A stretch of 64,000 bases of DNA from JANWVO01 sp037446555 (GCA_037446555.1 JBBIIK010000014.1:12677-76676), one strand, 5' to 3'; shown: positions 18,932 through 27,525, counted from the stretch's first letter. Numbers and translations: made by a program. Notes: generated by a model from the sequence alone, not told the origin.

Positions 18932-20233
18932 GTGAGCACCCTCGCCATTCTCGGCGGCGAACCCGTCCGCCGCAAGCCTTTCTCTCCCTGGCCGCAGTAC
19001 GACGAGGCCGACGTCGGCCGCATTCTCCGCACCGTCCAAAGCCGCCGTTGGGGCGGCTTTCCCTACCCCACGCCGCTCGCGCAGGACTTCTGCGCGCGCT
19101 TCGCCGAAATGCAGGGCGCCCGCTACGCGTTGCCCGCCGCGAACGGAACCGTCACGCTGACCGCCGCGCTGATCGCCGCCGGCGTGCGCTTTGGTGACGA
19201 GGTGATCGTCCCGGCTTACACATGGGACGGCACCGCCACCGCCGTTCTCGCCATGGGCGGCGTCCCGGTGTTCGCCGATGTCGATCCTGACACCTACTGC
19301 CTCAGCGTCGAGAGCGCCCGGGCCGCCATCACCCCCCGGACGAAAGCCGTCATCCCCGTGCATCTCGCCATGCGCTTCACGGACATGGACGCGCTGATGC
19401 GGCTTGCCCGCGATCACAACCTCAAGGTCATCGAGGACTGCGCCCACGCCCATGGCGGCGCGTGGAAAGGCCGCGGCGCCGGCGCCATCGGCGACATTGG
19501 CTCCTTCTCGTTGCAGGAAAGCAAGCTCATGACCAGCGGCGAGGGCGGGCTGCTCACCACGAATTCGCTCGAATATTACGAGGCCCTCCAGACCGTGATC
19601 AACTGCGGCCGCGCCTCCCTCACCGATCAGTACGGCCGCCGCCTCCTCGGCCTGAATTACCGCATGACCGACCTGCAAGTCGCGCTGCTGTTCGGCCAGC
19701 TCGAACGCCTCCCCGCGCTGAGAGAACTCCGCGCCCGCCGTGCCGCGCTGCTCGAATCTCTCATCGGCGGGCTGCCCGCCGTGCGGCTGCTCCCCGCCCA
19801 GCCGCAGATCACCTCCCCGACGATGTACTGCTACGTCTTCCAGTACCGCCCGGCGCCCGGCACGCCCGCCCCACACCGCGATCTCTTCGCTGCCGCCATC
19901 GAAGCCGAGGGCGTGCCCTGCGACGGCCGCTTCTACGAGGCCGTCTACCGCAGCGACCTGTTCTACGCCACGCCGGACAATTGGGCGCAGCTCCGCTCCG
20001 GCTATGAATCCTGCCGCTGCCCCGCCGCCGAGCGCGCCGCCTATGAAGAGGCCTTGTGGCTTTTTCAGTTTTGCTTCATCGGCGAGGAGGAGGACATCCG
20101 CGACGTCGCCCGCGCCATCGAGAAGGTCGCCACGCAGCTCGGCCGGCTCGCCGCCGCCGACCCCACCCTCGCCGGCGTCAAGGCTATGGGCCGCGCACAG
20201 CGAGCGCGCCACGAACGCTCAAAGAATTACTGA
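18932..20233 (+). CDS. DegT/DnrJ/EryC1/StrS-family PLP aminotransferase
   Basis: A 433-residue cytoplasmic PLP enzyme of the sugar-aminotransferase fold. The family N-terminus (LAILGGEPVRRKPF), the PAYTWDGTA segment, the Asp/His cofactor region VIEDCAHAHGG and the Schiff-base Lys198 in LQESKLMTSGEGG are all present. These enzymes transaminate keto-sugars or cyclitols for antibiotics, lipopolysaccharide or compatible solutes. The starting residues (GGEPVRR) are typical of the AHBA/inosose-type subgroup. It starts with GTG, runs convergent with glmM 10 bp away and has no nucleotide-sugar genes beside it, so the substrate is open. Confidence 0.9.
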   Translation: MSTLAILGGEPVRRKPFSPWPQYDEADVGRILRTVQSRRWGGFPYPTPLAQDFCARFAEMQGARYALPAANGTVTLTAALIAAGVRFGDEVIVPAYTWDGTATAVLAMGGVPVFADVDPDTYCLSVESARAAITPRTKAVIPVHLAMRFTDMDALMRLARDHNLKVIEDCAHAHGGAWKGRGAGAIGDIGSFSLQESKLMTSGEGGLLTTNSLEYYEALQTVINCGRASLTDQYGRRLLGLNYRMTDLQVALLFGQLERLPALRELRARRAALLESLIGGLPAVRLLPAQPQITSPTMYCYVFQYRPAPGTPAPHRDLFAAAIEAEGVPCDGRFYEAVYRSDLFYATPDNWAQLRSGYESCRCPAAERAAYEEALWLFQFCFIGEEEDIRDVARAIEKVATQLGRLAAADPTLAGVKAMGRAQRARHERSKNY

Positions 20234-20243
20234 TCCGCCCCGC

Positions 20244-21566
20244 TCAGCCCAGCTCCGCCTCGATCGCCGCGGCAATCCGCCGCGCCCGGAACTCCACCCG
20301 CTCCGCGTCCGGCCCCTCTACCATCACGCGCGCCAGCGGCTCTGTGCCGGAGAAGCGCACAATCACGCGCCCCGCGCCGCCGAACTCGGCTTCCGCCTCA
20401 CGGATCTCCGCCTGCACACCCGCTAGCCGCTCCAGCGGCTTCTTCTCCCGGAAACGTACGTTCACCAGCCTCTGCGGATACACCGCGAAGTCCCGCGTCA
20501 GCTCGTCCAGCGTCGCTTGCGCCTCGCGCGTGATCGAAGCCACCCGCAGCGCCGTCAGCAGCCCATCGCCGGTCGTCGAACAATCCCGGAAGACCACATG
20601 TCCGCTCTGCTCGCCGCCCAGAGGCAGGTCCTGCCGCAGCATCTCTTCCAGCACGTACCTGTCTCCGACGGCGGTGCGGATCAATCCGATGCCGTCTTTC
20701 GCCAGCGCCCGCTCCAGCCCGAGGTTCGACATCACCGTCGCCACCACGGCGCGCGGGCGGATGTCGCGCCCTGCCACTAGTAGCACGTGGTCGCCGTCGA
20801 TGATCTTGCCCGATCCACTCACCAGGATGCAGCGGTCCGCATCGCCGTCAAACGCCGCCCCAAGGTCCGCCCCCTCTTCCAATACCCGCCTCCGCAGCCC
20901 TTCCAAGTGAAGAGCCCCACAGGCCGCGTTGATGTTGCGCCCGTTGGGCTCGCACGCCGTTTCCGTCACGATCGCTCCCAGGCGCCGGAACAGCGGCGGC
21001 GCCAGCCGCCAGGAAGCGCCATGCGCGCAGTCCAGCACAATCCGCAGCCCCCCCAGAGCCGCCTGCGCATTTCCGGCCAGATATTCCAGGTAGCGCCCCG
21101 CGAGCGAAAGATCCTCTTCCGGCTCGAGCCCTGCGGGCATCGCCGGGGCTGCTGCGCAGATCTCGAAGATGCGGCCCTCCAGCCGCAACTCCTCCTCGTC
21201 CGGCAGTTTCAGCCCGTCGTGTGCGAACACCTTCAGTCCGTTATCCTCATACGGATTGTGCGACGCCGAAATCATCACCCCGGCGGAGAAAGGCCCCGTC
21301 CGGGTCAGATACGCCACCGCCGGCGTGGTCACCACGCCCGCGCTCAGCGCCGCCGCGCCTGCTGCTCTCAGCCCCGCCGCCACCAGCGCCGCCAGTTGTG
21401 GTCCGGACTCGCGCGTGTCCATCCCGATCAGCACGCGCCGCTCCTCGTGTCTCAGCGCCCACTCGCCCAGAGCCGCGCCAAAGGCGTACACCGTCTGCGG
21501 GTCCAGCGGCGCCTGCCCCGCCACGCCCCGGATCCCGTCCGTGCCGAACAGCCTTCTCCCGCTCAA
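20244..21566 (-). CDS. glmM: Phosphoglucosamine mutase
   Basis: A 440-residue enzyme converting glucosamine-6-P to glucosamine-1-P for peptidoglycan. Motifs in order: FGTDGIRG near the N-terminus, the phosphoserine loop ISASHNP with Ser102, the metal-binding loop DGDADR, the sugar loop GGEQSGH and the phosphate loop RFSGTEP. The start is a TTG at 21566 that overlaps the stop of the YbbR gene (TTGA), with GAGGAG 9 nt upstream. A longer frame exists but its residues do not resemble the family. It is the last gene of the conserved cdaA-ybbR-glmM cluster, and in other bacteria the GlmM protein binds and inhibits CdaA. Confidence 0.95.
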   Translation of the reverse strand: MSGRRLFGTDGIRGVAGQAPLDPQTVYAFGAALGEWALRHEERRVLIGMDTRESGPQLAALVAAGLRAAGAAALSAGVVTTPAVAYLTRTGPFSAGVMISASHNPYEDNGLKVFAHDGLKLPDEEELRLEGRIFEICAAAPAMPAGLEPEEDLSLAGRYLEYLAGNAQAALGGLRIVLDCAHGASWRLAPPLFRRLGAIVTETACEPNGRNINAACGALHLEGLRRRVLEEGADLGAAFDGDADRCILVSGSGKIIDGDHVLLVAGRDIRPRAVVATVMSNLGLERALAKDGIGLIRTAVGDRYVLEEMLRQDLPLGGEQSGHVVFRDCSTTGDGLLTALRVASITREAQATLDELTRDFAVYPQRLVNVRFREKKPLERLAGVQAEIREAEAEFGGAGRVIVRFSGTEPLARVMVEGPDAERVEFRARRIAAAIEAELG

Positions 21567-22243
21567 TGCTTCTTCTCCTCGGTCCCAGGCGCCGCCGCGT
21601 TCGCAGGCCGCAGCAGAAACCGCACCACCACCTGGGGTGACTCCGAAAAATGCACCCGCGGGTCGCCCGCATAGGCCACCGTCTCTACTTGCCCCTGCTC
21701 CAGCCGAACATGCAGGTCGATCGGGTCCGTTCGCACTTCGTGGATCGCATCCAGCCGGCCCTGCGGTCCCGACAGCGTCAGCATAGCAGGCGCCACCGAC
21801 CACGACTCTACGCGGTATCCCTCGGGCACGTTCTCGAACACCGGCACCACTGCCACCTGCTTCACCTCGCGCCTCTCCGTGCGGATCTGGATCTGCGACG
21901 GAATCGCCCGTTCCAGCACCACGCCCGACGGGAGATCCACATTCGACCGCTCGATCGAGAAAGTCGTCACCCCCGACCTCCTCACCCGCCCCAGGTCCAG
22001 AATCACAGGCGACGGCGACGCCGATACGCGGCTCAGCAGCGGCGACGGTCCGCGCACAATCAGCCGCACCTCTTCCACCAGGTTCGGCCCGATCTCCAGA
22101 TCCGTGGGAATATTGCGGTACTGCACGGGCACGGACACAGCCGTCGTCAGCTCCCGCGAGCCGCTGTAGAACAGCCACGCCAGAAACGCCAGCGCCAGCG
22201 ACAGCAGCTTCAGCCCCAGGTTGTGCGTGAGCAGCCGTCTCAT
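21563..22243 (-). CDS. YbbR-domain protein, regulator-type partner of CdaA
   Basis: A 226-residue protein with one N-terminal membrane helix (residues 8-24, LGLKLLSLALAFLAWLFY) and YbbR-type beta repeats outside the membrane (VSVPVQYRNIPTDLEI, and a second set around SVAPAMLTLSGPQGRL). In Firmicutes the equivalent (CdaR) modulates the diadenylate cyclase CdaA. This version looks shorter, with about two repeats. It overlaps cdaA by 4 bp and glmM by 4 bp. ATG 22243 directly precedes the membrane helix; the longer frame is low-complexity. Confidence 0.88.
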   Translation of the reverse strand: MRRLLTHNLGLKLLSLALAFLAWLFYSGSRELTTAVSVPVQYRNIPTDLEIGPNLVEEVRLIVRGPSPLLSRVSASPSPVILDLGRVRRSGVTTFSIERSNVDLPSGVVLERAIPSQIQIRTERREVKQVAVVPVFENVPEGYRVESWSVAPAMLTLSGPQGRLDAIHEVRTDPIDLHVRLEQGQVETVAYAGDPRVHFSESPQVVVRFLLRPANAAAPGTEEKKH

Positions 22244-23055
22244 GCGCGCCCGCCCTCCTGTGCCGCAGGCTGCGTGCGCGGCGCCGTCTGCGACGGGCGG
22301 CTCAGCCGCTCCGCCAGCCGCTCCGGCGTGACGTCGCTCTCCACCTCCCCGCCCCATGCCACCGAAATCGTCCCGCGCTCCTCGCTCACCACGATCGCCA
22401 GGCAGTCGGCATCCTCGCTCACGCCGATCGCCGCCCGGTGCCGCGTACCCAGCACGCGCGAAAGCTCCGGATTCATCGTCAGCGGCAGAAAGCAGGACGC
22501 CGCCGCCAGCCGCCCGCCCGTCACGATCGCCGCGCCGTCGTGCAGCGGTCCGCCCGGCTCGAAGAGCGCCAGGAGCAGGTCGCGCGTCACTCGTGCATCA
22601 ATCGGCACGCCGCTCTCGATGAACGTCCGCAGCCCCACCTCCCCCTCGATCACGATCAGCGCCCCGGTCTTGTGCGCCGCCAGATGGCTGACTGCCAGCA
22701 CGATCTCCTCCGCCACCTCCCGCGACTCTACCCGCGAACCAAATCCCGCCCATTTTCGCTCGCCGATCCGCGTCAGCATCCGCCGGATTTCGCTCTGGAA
22801 CATTACGATCAGCGCAAACGCCGTGTATGGCGCCAGCGCCTCCAGTATCGTCCGCAAAACCGTCAACCCCGCCGCCACAGACAGTCCGTATGCAGCCACC
22901 ACAATGACGATCCCCGCCAGGATATGCGCCGCGCGCCGGCCCCGGATCAGCAGCAGCACCTGGTAGATCAGTGCCGCTACCAGCAGAATATCCAGCACGC
23001 CAGTCACGCTGAACCGCGGCGCCTGGCTCAGAATTTCCTCGAGGATCTGCGGCAA
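22240..23055 (-). CDS. cdaA: Diadenylate cyclase, membrane-bound
   Basis: A 271-residue enzyme producing cyclic di-AMP from two ATP. The N-terminus has three hydrophobic helices (about residues 20-36, 44-62, 72-88). The DAC domain follows with the catalytic DGA motif at 173-175 (LHDGAAI) and the RHR motif at 205-207 (GTRHRAAIG). It starts with TTG at 23055 preceded by AAGGAG at a good distance. The order cdaA-ybbR-glmM links c-di-AMP signalling to cell-wall precursor synthesis and osmotic control. The C-terminal tail (residues 245-271) is Arg/Pro/Gln-rich and not part of the domain. Confidence 0.95.
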   Translation of the reverse strand: MPQILEEILSQAPRFSVTGVLDILLVAALIYQVLLLIRGRRAAHILAGIVIVVAAYGLSVAAGLTVLRTILEALAPYTAFALIVMFQSEIRRMLTRIGERKWAGFGSRVESREVAEEIVLAVSHLAAHKTGALIVIEGEVGLRTFIESGVPIDARVTRDLLLALFEPGGPLHDGAAIVTGGRLAAASCFLPLTMNPELSRVLGTRHRAAIGVSEDADCLAIVVSEERGTISVAWGGEVESDVTPERLAERLSRPSQTAPRTQPAAQEGGRA

Positions 23056-23091
23056 TTGGAGCTCCTTCCGGCGGGTCGGAATTGATCCAAA

Positions 23092-24357
23092 TTACGAGTG
23101 TATCCGATGCTCCGGCGCCGCATCCGCATTTTTCTCCGCCTGTGCCAGAGGCAGCCACAGCGTGGCCACCGCCCCGCCTGCTGCGTGGTTGCCCACTTCC
23201 ACGTCTCCTCCCAGCATCCGCGCCAGCCGCCGGCATATCGCCAGCCCGAGCCCCGTCCCCATGGCCTTGGTCGTCTGGAACGGTTCAAAGGCGCGCCGCA
23301 GAGCCTCCTCGGAAAAGCCCAGACCGTTGTCCCGCACTTCGATCCTCGCCCCTCTCTGCTCCACCTGCATCACCACCCGAACCTCCGGCGCCTCGCTGGT
23401 CGCCGCCGCCTCCGCCGCGTTGCGCAGCAGGTTGTCCAGAACCTGCCGCAGCAGCTCCGGGTCGGTATCCGTTTCGATCCCCTCCTCGCCCGGTTCCACG
23501 CGCCAGTCGATCCGTTTCTCGAATCCCGCCCTCGCGTGCTCTTCCACCGCCTGCGCCACCAGCGGCTGCAACCGTACCCGTCTCATCTGCGGCTCGCGTG
23601 GTTTGCCGTAAGCCAGCAGGTCGTTCACCAGCCGCTCCAGCCGCGCCGTCTCCGAAACAATCGGCGCCGCCAGCCGCTTCTGCCCCTCCACAGCGCTTTC
23701 CTCGATCAATTGCGCAAACCCCTTGATGGTTCCCAGCGGATTCCGGATCTCATGCGCCAGCACGGACGACATCCTCCCGATCGACGCCAGGTGCTCCATC
23801 TCCGCCTGCCGCAACAGCGCCCGCTGCCTCGCCACATGCGCCCGCCACGCCAGCACGCTCAACAGCGCCAGCGCCGCCGCAGCCGCTGCCGACGCCGCCA
23901 CGTTGCGCCGCGCCGGCATCATCAGGAATTCCGCCGCCTCCGGGCTCACATCCATCCGGGCCACGCACAGCCTGCCGCCGCAGTGAAACGGAATCGAACC
24001 GCGCAGCATTCTTCGCCCCTGTAACTCCACCTCCTCCAGCAGGAACAGTTGCCGCCCCTCCCACACGGCTTCCAGTCCGTCGCCCGCCGCCGGCTCCCGC
24101 AGGATCTGCAATCCCGCCAGCCCGGGCTCCTCCGCCGAGAGGATCTCGAAGGCGCTCTCCGTCTCCGCGTCGCGGAACGTTTCCAGCCTCGCCGCCAGCG
24201 CGCCAAGCCGGCTTCTCAGGTAGATCTCCCGCTGCTGTTCCTGCATCCGGTAGGCGGACCAGGAGCTCCACAGCAGCCAGACTGGCAGCGCAAGGGCGAA
24301 CGAGATCAAAAGAGCGCCTGTCGCTGCCTGGGGCAGTGCTGGCTTGGGTGGCGGCAT
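23092..24357 (-). CDS. Sensor histidine kinase
   Basis: A 421-residue membrane kinase with two transmembrane helices (about 14-31 and 153-172) around a roughly 120-residue periplasmic sensor region. The HisKA domain has the phospho-acceptor His202 in VLAHEIRNPLG, followed by the ATPase with the N box (LLRNAAEAA), DNGLGFS and GTGLGLAI. ATG 24357 is preceded by AGGAAG; the upstream extension is Arg-rich. No response regulator is adjacent, so it is an orphan kinase. It lies 36 bp upstream of cdaA on the same strand and may be cotranscribed with c-di-AMP synthesis, which would be an unusual association. Confidence 0.92.
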   Translation of the reverse strand: MPPPKPALPQAATGALLISFALALPVWLLWSSWSAYRMQEQQREIYLRSRLGALAARLETFRDAETESAFEILSAEEPGLAGLQILREPAAGDGLEAVWEGRQLFLLEEVELQGRRMLRGSIPFHCGGRLCVARMDVSPEAAEFLMMPARRNVAASAAAAAALALLSVLAWRAHVARQRALLRQAEMEHLASIGRMSSVLAHEIRNPLGTIKGFAQLIEESAVEGQKRLAAPIVSETARLERLVNDLLAYGKPREPQMRRVRLQPLVAQAVEEHARAGFEKRIDWRVEPGEEGIETDTDPELLRQVLDNLLRNAAEAAATSEAPEVRVVMQVEQRGARIEVRDNGLGFSEEALRRAFEPFQTTKAMGTGLGLAICRRLARMLGGDVEVGNHAAGGAVATLWLPLAQAEKNADAAPEHRIHS

Positions 24358-24540
24358 GGGCTTCCTGCGGCGCATTCTTTGCAGCGGCGCCAGGCAAATC
24401 CTGCGCGCCTGGGCCCCATCGCGCCGCCATCTCATTGCACCACAGCGCGGCGAGCTTGGTCATTGGCTTGCACCGGGAACTCCGGCGGAACAGCCTGCAG
24501 GTTGCTCCGACGCTGGACGCCGTACAATGAAGGAGGCGCC

Positions 24541-24948
24541 ATGAATCGCATCGCCTTCGCCGCTTTGGCGCTTCTCACCGGCCTCGCCCTCGCGCAGCCC
24601 GGTGACGCCGCTTTCCCCACGCCCGCTGCCTTGGCGGGCGCCGAACGCGTCGAAGTCAAGGGTGTCGTGGAACGGATGGCCGCCGCCCCCGGGCTCGGCT
24701 TCCCCGCCATGCTTGTCAAGACCAGCCACGGTTCTGTCCGGGTTCAGCTGGGCTCGCTTCGCTTCCTCATCGAGCAGGACTTCAACCCGCAAGCAGGCGC
24801 CGAGGTAGTAGTGCAGGGGTTCCGTTGGAAACAGGACGTGGTCGCCCGATCTGTGGAGCTGCCTGCCCAGAAGAAAACGCTGGCGCTCCGCACCGAGGAC
24901 GGCACACCCCTGTGGCGAATGGGACGCTACGGAAACAGAAACCGTTGA
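24541..24948 (+). CDS. Exported single-domain protein of the G-x-P-L-W family, unknown function
   Basis: A 135-residue exported protein with a signal peptide (about 1-18, ending ...LALAQ) and a perfect AAGGAGG before the ATG. The mature part is one small beta-rich domain: VEVKGVVERM, GFPAMLVKTSHG, VRVQLGSLRFLIEQDF, AGAEVVVQGF, and a terminal LRTEDGTPLW. The same pattern appears twice in the protein encoded at 26562-27332. I do not recognise a named family; the fold looks OB-like. It is 9 bp upstream of the CcmH-like gene on the same strand, so the two are probably cotranscribed, which hints at a role with cytochrome or periplasmic thiol chemistry. Confidence 0.7.
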   Translation: MNRIAFAALALLTGLALAQPGDAAFPTPAALAGAERVEVKGVVERMAAAPGLGFPAMLVKTSHGSVRVQLGSLRFLIEQDFNPQAGAEVVVQGFRWKQDVVARSVELPAQKKTLALRTEDGTPLWRMGRYGNRNR

Positions 24949-24957
24949 GAGGCTGGG

Positions 24958-25347
24958 ATGCGAATGAACCGGATCGTTGTCTTGATGATTTTGGCCGTTT
25001 CGGCGGTCGCCGCCGCCTGGGGCCAGACGAACATGGACCGCGCCCGCGCCTTGCAGGAGAAGCTCATCGCACCCTGCTGCTGGAGCGAAAGCGTCGCCGC
25101 ACACCGCAGCGAGATCGCCGCTGAAATGCGCGCCGAGATCGCCCGCATGGTGCAGGAAGGCCGCAGCGACCGCGAAATCCTCGACTTCTACAAGGCCAAG
25201 TACGGCACGCGGATCCTGATGGAACCCGAAGGCCAGCTCCGCCTTTGGGCCTACACGATCCCGGTCCTCGCCGTCATCGTCGGCCTCGCCCTCGTCGTCT
25301 GGATCATCCGCCGCATGGTGCGCCCGCAGCCGGAAGCCACAGCCTGA
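24958..25347 (+). CDS. CcmH/NrfF-like cytochrome c biogenesis protein
   Basis: A 129-residue protein with a signal peptide (about 1-23), a helical CcmH-type domain and a C-terminal transmembrane helix (about 96-117). The domain shows the family rhythm: a Cys motif, then SEIAAEMRAEIARMVQEGRSD, then ILDFYKAKYGTRIL. In classical CcmH the apocytochrome-reducing motif is CxxC (LRCxxCQ); here it is IAPCCWSES with adjacent Cys40-Cys41. This CC variant is plausible for a thiol-handling protein but may not reduce apocytochrome in the same way. No other ccm genes are in the window. Confidence 0.75.
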   Translation: MRMNRIVVLMILAVSAVAAAWGQTNMDRARALQEKLIAPCCWSESVAAHRSEIAAEMRAEIARMVQEGRSDREILDFYKAKYGTRILMEPEGQLRLWAYTIPVLAVIVGLALVVWIIRRMVRPQPEATA

Positions 25348-25858
25348 TCCGATAGGCGCAGCTTGATCCGGCTCTTTTGAACCTTCAACAAACAGACCCG
25401 GGAGTGGATTGCCTCCTCCAACCATGCCGCCATTTGGCGGCGCGGAGCCTGAAACGCTCCTCCAAGCCAACTGGTCTGATTTGTCCGGTGCTTGGCGAGA
25501 ACGGCTGCTGGCAATCCGGCCGTCCGCTGGATGAAGCATCCGCAGCGGGCCGCCGGGCGAATTCTTGCCATGGTCCGGCGTGGCCTGACGCGGCTTTCGT
25601 CCAATCGTTCCAGCAAGGTTGCGTCCTCGCGCGAGTCAGCCACGACGCACGTGCCCGAACTGCGCCGTCAGGCTGTTGCCATGAGCGTTCGCACACCGGG
25701 AGGAATGAAAATCGGGCCGAGCGTGTGGTCGCGGAGGAGAGAGAACCTCGGCCGCTCGACTTCGCACGGCCGCGGGAGCGCATGGGGAGACTCAAAGCGG
25801 AATTCCGCCGCTACGGCTACGAGGCCGCTTTTCAACGCGCCAACGTGGAGTCAATGAC
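25348..25858. other. 511-bp region without a recognisable gene
   Basis: Frames across this stretch are open by chance because of the GC content, but their translations are Arg/Ser/Pro-rich without any family signature. The plus-strand frame ending at 25860 has a slightly more protein-like last 25 residues (GRLKAEFRRYGYEAAF), so a decayed gene is possible. No hairpin terminator, tRNA or repeat was seen. Confidence 0.4.
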
Positions 25859-26464
25859 TTAGCCAGGGATTTTCGAGAGTGTCCCCTTCGAGTTCGGCCG
25901 GACCGGCCGCAGCCTCTTGCGCGCCCTCGCCAGCCGCGCCCGCACCGCCTCCACGCTCACCCCGAGCCTCTCCGCTGTCTGCCGCGTCGTCAGGCCCTCC
26001 ACCACGCGCATCCGGAACGTCTCTTCCAGCAGCGGCGGCAGCAGCGGCGCCGCCTCCAGAACGTGCCCCAATTCGCGGCGTGCGTCCAGCCGCCTCTCTG
26101 CCTCGCATAAGGGCGTGTCCACCTCTGCCGCCAGTGATGCCTGACGCCGCAGCGCACGGCCGCGCTCTTCCATCCGGAACTCGTTCGTGACAATCCGCCT
26201 CGCCCACGCCGCGAGCCTATCCGGCTGGCGCAATTCCGTCAGGTGCTCCAGCACCCTCAGCAGCGCCGCCTGGGCGATGTCCTGCGCCATCCCCGCCTCC
26301 CCGCACACCTTTCGTGCATGGCGCTCCACAAAAGGGGCCAGCAGTGTGAACAGCCGCTCCCTCGCTTTCTCGTCGCCTTGGCGCGCCGCCGCCACCAGGC
26401 AGGCCTTCCCGTTGCAATGGTTCGCTGACTCGCCCATCAGGCAGCCAGCCTCGCAGTATGCCAT
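25859..26464 (-). CDS. ECF-type RNA polymerase sigma factor
   Basis: A 201-residue sigma-70 family factor. Region 2 covers about residues 22-95 (AARQGDEKARERLF, AQDIAQAALLRVLEHL, RLAAWARRIVTNEF) and region 4 about residues 140-190 (LEETFRMRVVEGLTTRQTAE, then RLGVSVEAVRARLARARKRL). There is no region 3, as expected for ECF factors. The N-terminus holds three Cys (EAGCLMGE, HCNGKACL), which could form a redox- or zinc-sensing element since no separate anti-sigma factor is adjacent; that is speculative. ATG 26464 follows a GGGG-type site; Met10 is an alternative start. Confidence 0.88.
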   Translation of the reverse strand: MAYCEAGCLMGESANHCNGKACLVAAARQGDEKARERLFTLLAPFVERHARKVCGEAGMAQDIAQAALLRVLEHLTELRQPDRLAAWARRIVTNEFRMEERGRALRRQASLAAEVDTPLCEAERRLDARRELGHVLEAAPLLPPLLEETFRMRVVEGLTTRQTAERLGVSVEAVRARLARARKRLRPVRPNSKGTLSKIPG

Positions 26465-26506
26465 CCCGCCCCTTTTCTATCACAAGAGTTTCCGTGCTGA
26501 AACGGC

Positions 26507-26539
26507 AAAACGCCGGCGCGTTGCGGGAACGCGCCGGCG
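26507..26539 (-). terminator. Rho-independent terminator of the two-repeat G-x-P-L-W gene
   Basis: A perfect 12-bp stem (CGCCGGCGCGTT at 26511-26522 and its complement at 26528-26539) with a 5-nt loop. Read on the minus strand it lies 22 bp after the stop of the gene at 26562-27332 and is followed by TTTT, so it ends that transcript before the sigma factor gene. Confidence 0.8.
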
Positions 26540-26561
26540 CCGGGCCTTTCTGCTTCCGCTC

Positions 26562-27332
26562 TTACCGCGGCCACACCGGCCGCCCCGTCTCGTCCCGGAA
26601 TTCCACAGTCACGCCCTCCGCCGTCGTCAGCCGCAGCGCCACCAGCGAATCCGTGCACGACGACACCCCGGCCACAACCGTCACTCGAGCCCCTTCCGCA
26701 AGCTCCACATCGTTCCCCAGCAGCACTCGTTCAGGCCCGATCCGGATTGCTGCCAGCTTGCCATCGGCCATCTTCAACACCAGCGTCGGCTGCTGGATCC
26801 CCACGCCGGCATTCACGATCGCCACCACTCCCTCGTAGCTCTGCACCGTCGCCGTGTCCAGGCAGGCGCCGCCAGCAACCGGCGCGGCGGTGTTGCCCCC
26901 ACGCTGTCCGCCAGCGGCCTCGCCCCTTGCCCTCAGCGACCTCACCCACAGCGGAATTCCCAGCGAATCCCGCAGCACGAGCGTCACACCCCCATTCGTG
27001 ATCTCCACTGCATACCAGGTGTCCTCCGCGCACAGGCAGTGGACTGCCAGGATCTTCACACTGTCGCCCACCGCCAGCTCGAAGTCGTGGTCCAGCAAAT
27101 ACCACACCGGCGCGATCTTCACGACCTTGTCGTCCACCGTGATTGACGGGTACTCGACTCCCGCGGCGATCTTCACTGACGTGATCGTCCCTTCGATCAC
27201 CACCGTCTGCGTCACATCCAGCGCGCCGCCGGTTCGCAGGGCTTGCCCCGTTTGCGGCCCGCCGCTGCGCGGCCCCTGCGCCAGCATCGCTCCCGCCGCC
27301 GCAACCGCAACCACCATCATTCTCCAGTTCAT
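26562..27332 (-). CDS. Exported protein with two G-x-P-(L/V)-W domains, unknown function
   Basis: A 256-residue protein with a signal peptide (about 1-19, ending ...GAMLAQ) and a GAGGAG site before the ATG at 27332. It is an internal duplication: repeat 1 (about residues 44-132) and repeat 2 (about 165-256) share GxV, xxxG, a P-x-hydrophobic strand, DxELxxG and a terminal RDxxGxP(L/V)W. Repeat 1 contains VHCLCAED, the linker GGACLD and repeat 2 VSSCTDS, giving four Cys in the mature protein. The gene at 24541 encodes a single copy of the same domain. Function unknown; an exported sensor or carrier is possible. It has its own terminator and lies upstream of the sigma factor on the same strand. 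Confidence 0.7.
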   Translation of the reverse strand: MNWRMMVVAVAAAGAMLAQGPRSGGPQTGQALRTGGALDVTQTVVIEGTITSVKIAAGVEYPSITVDDKVVKIAPVWYLLDHDFELAVGDSVKILAVHCLCAEDTWYAVEITNGGVTLVLRDSLGIPLWVRSLRARGEAAGGQRGGNTAAPVAGGACLDTATVQSYEGVVAIVNAGVGIQQPTLVLKMADGKLAAIRIGPERVLLGNDVELAEGARVTVVAGVSSCTDSLVALRLTTAEGVTVEFRDETGRPVWPR

Positions 27333-27525
27333 CTTTCTGATCTCCTCAATCTTGAATTCGCCAACCTCGTGGCGCTGTTTTCCAATGCATCCGGACCTCC
27401 ATCCTCTGCCGGCAGCCAACCCGTTGATCCGCAAGGCCCGCCACCGCGCCACGCCGCGCCGCTTGCGCAGCCCCTGCACTCGCCCCGCGCAATCCCTGCA
27501 CGCTTCTGGCAAGCTGGAATTCCAG

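Noticed and set aside
25377..25862. Plus-strand frame of 161 codons between the CcmH-like gene and the sigma factor
   Set aside because: Translation is Arg/Ser/Pro-rich with no family signature and no ribosome-binding site; open frames are expected by chance at this GC content. A decayed gene is not excluded.
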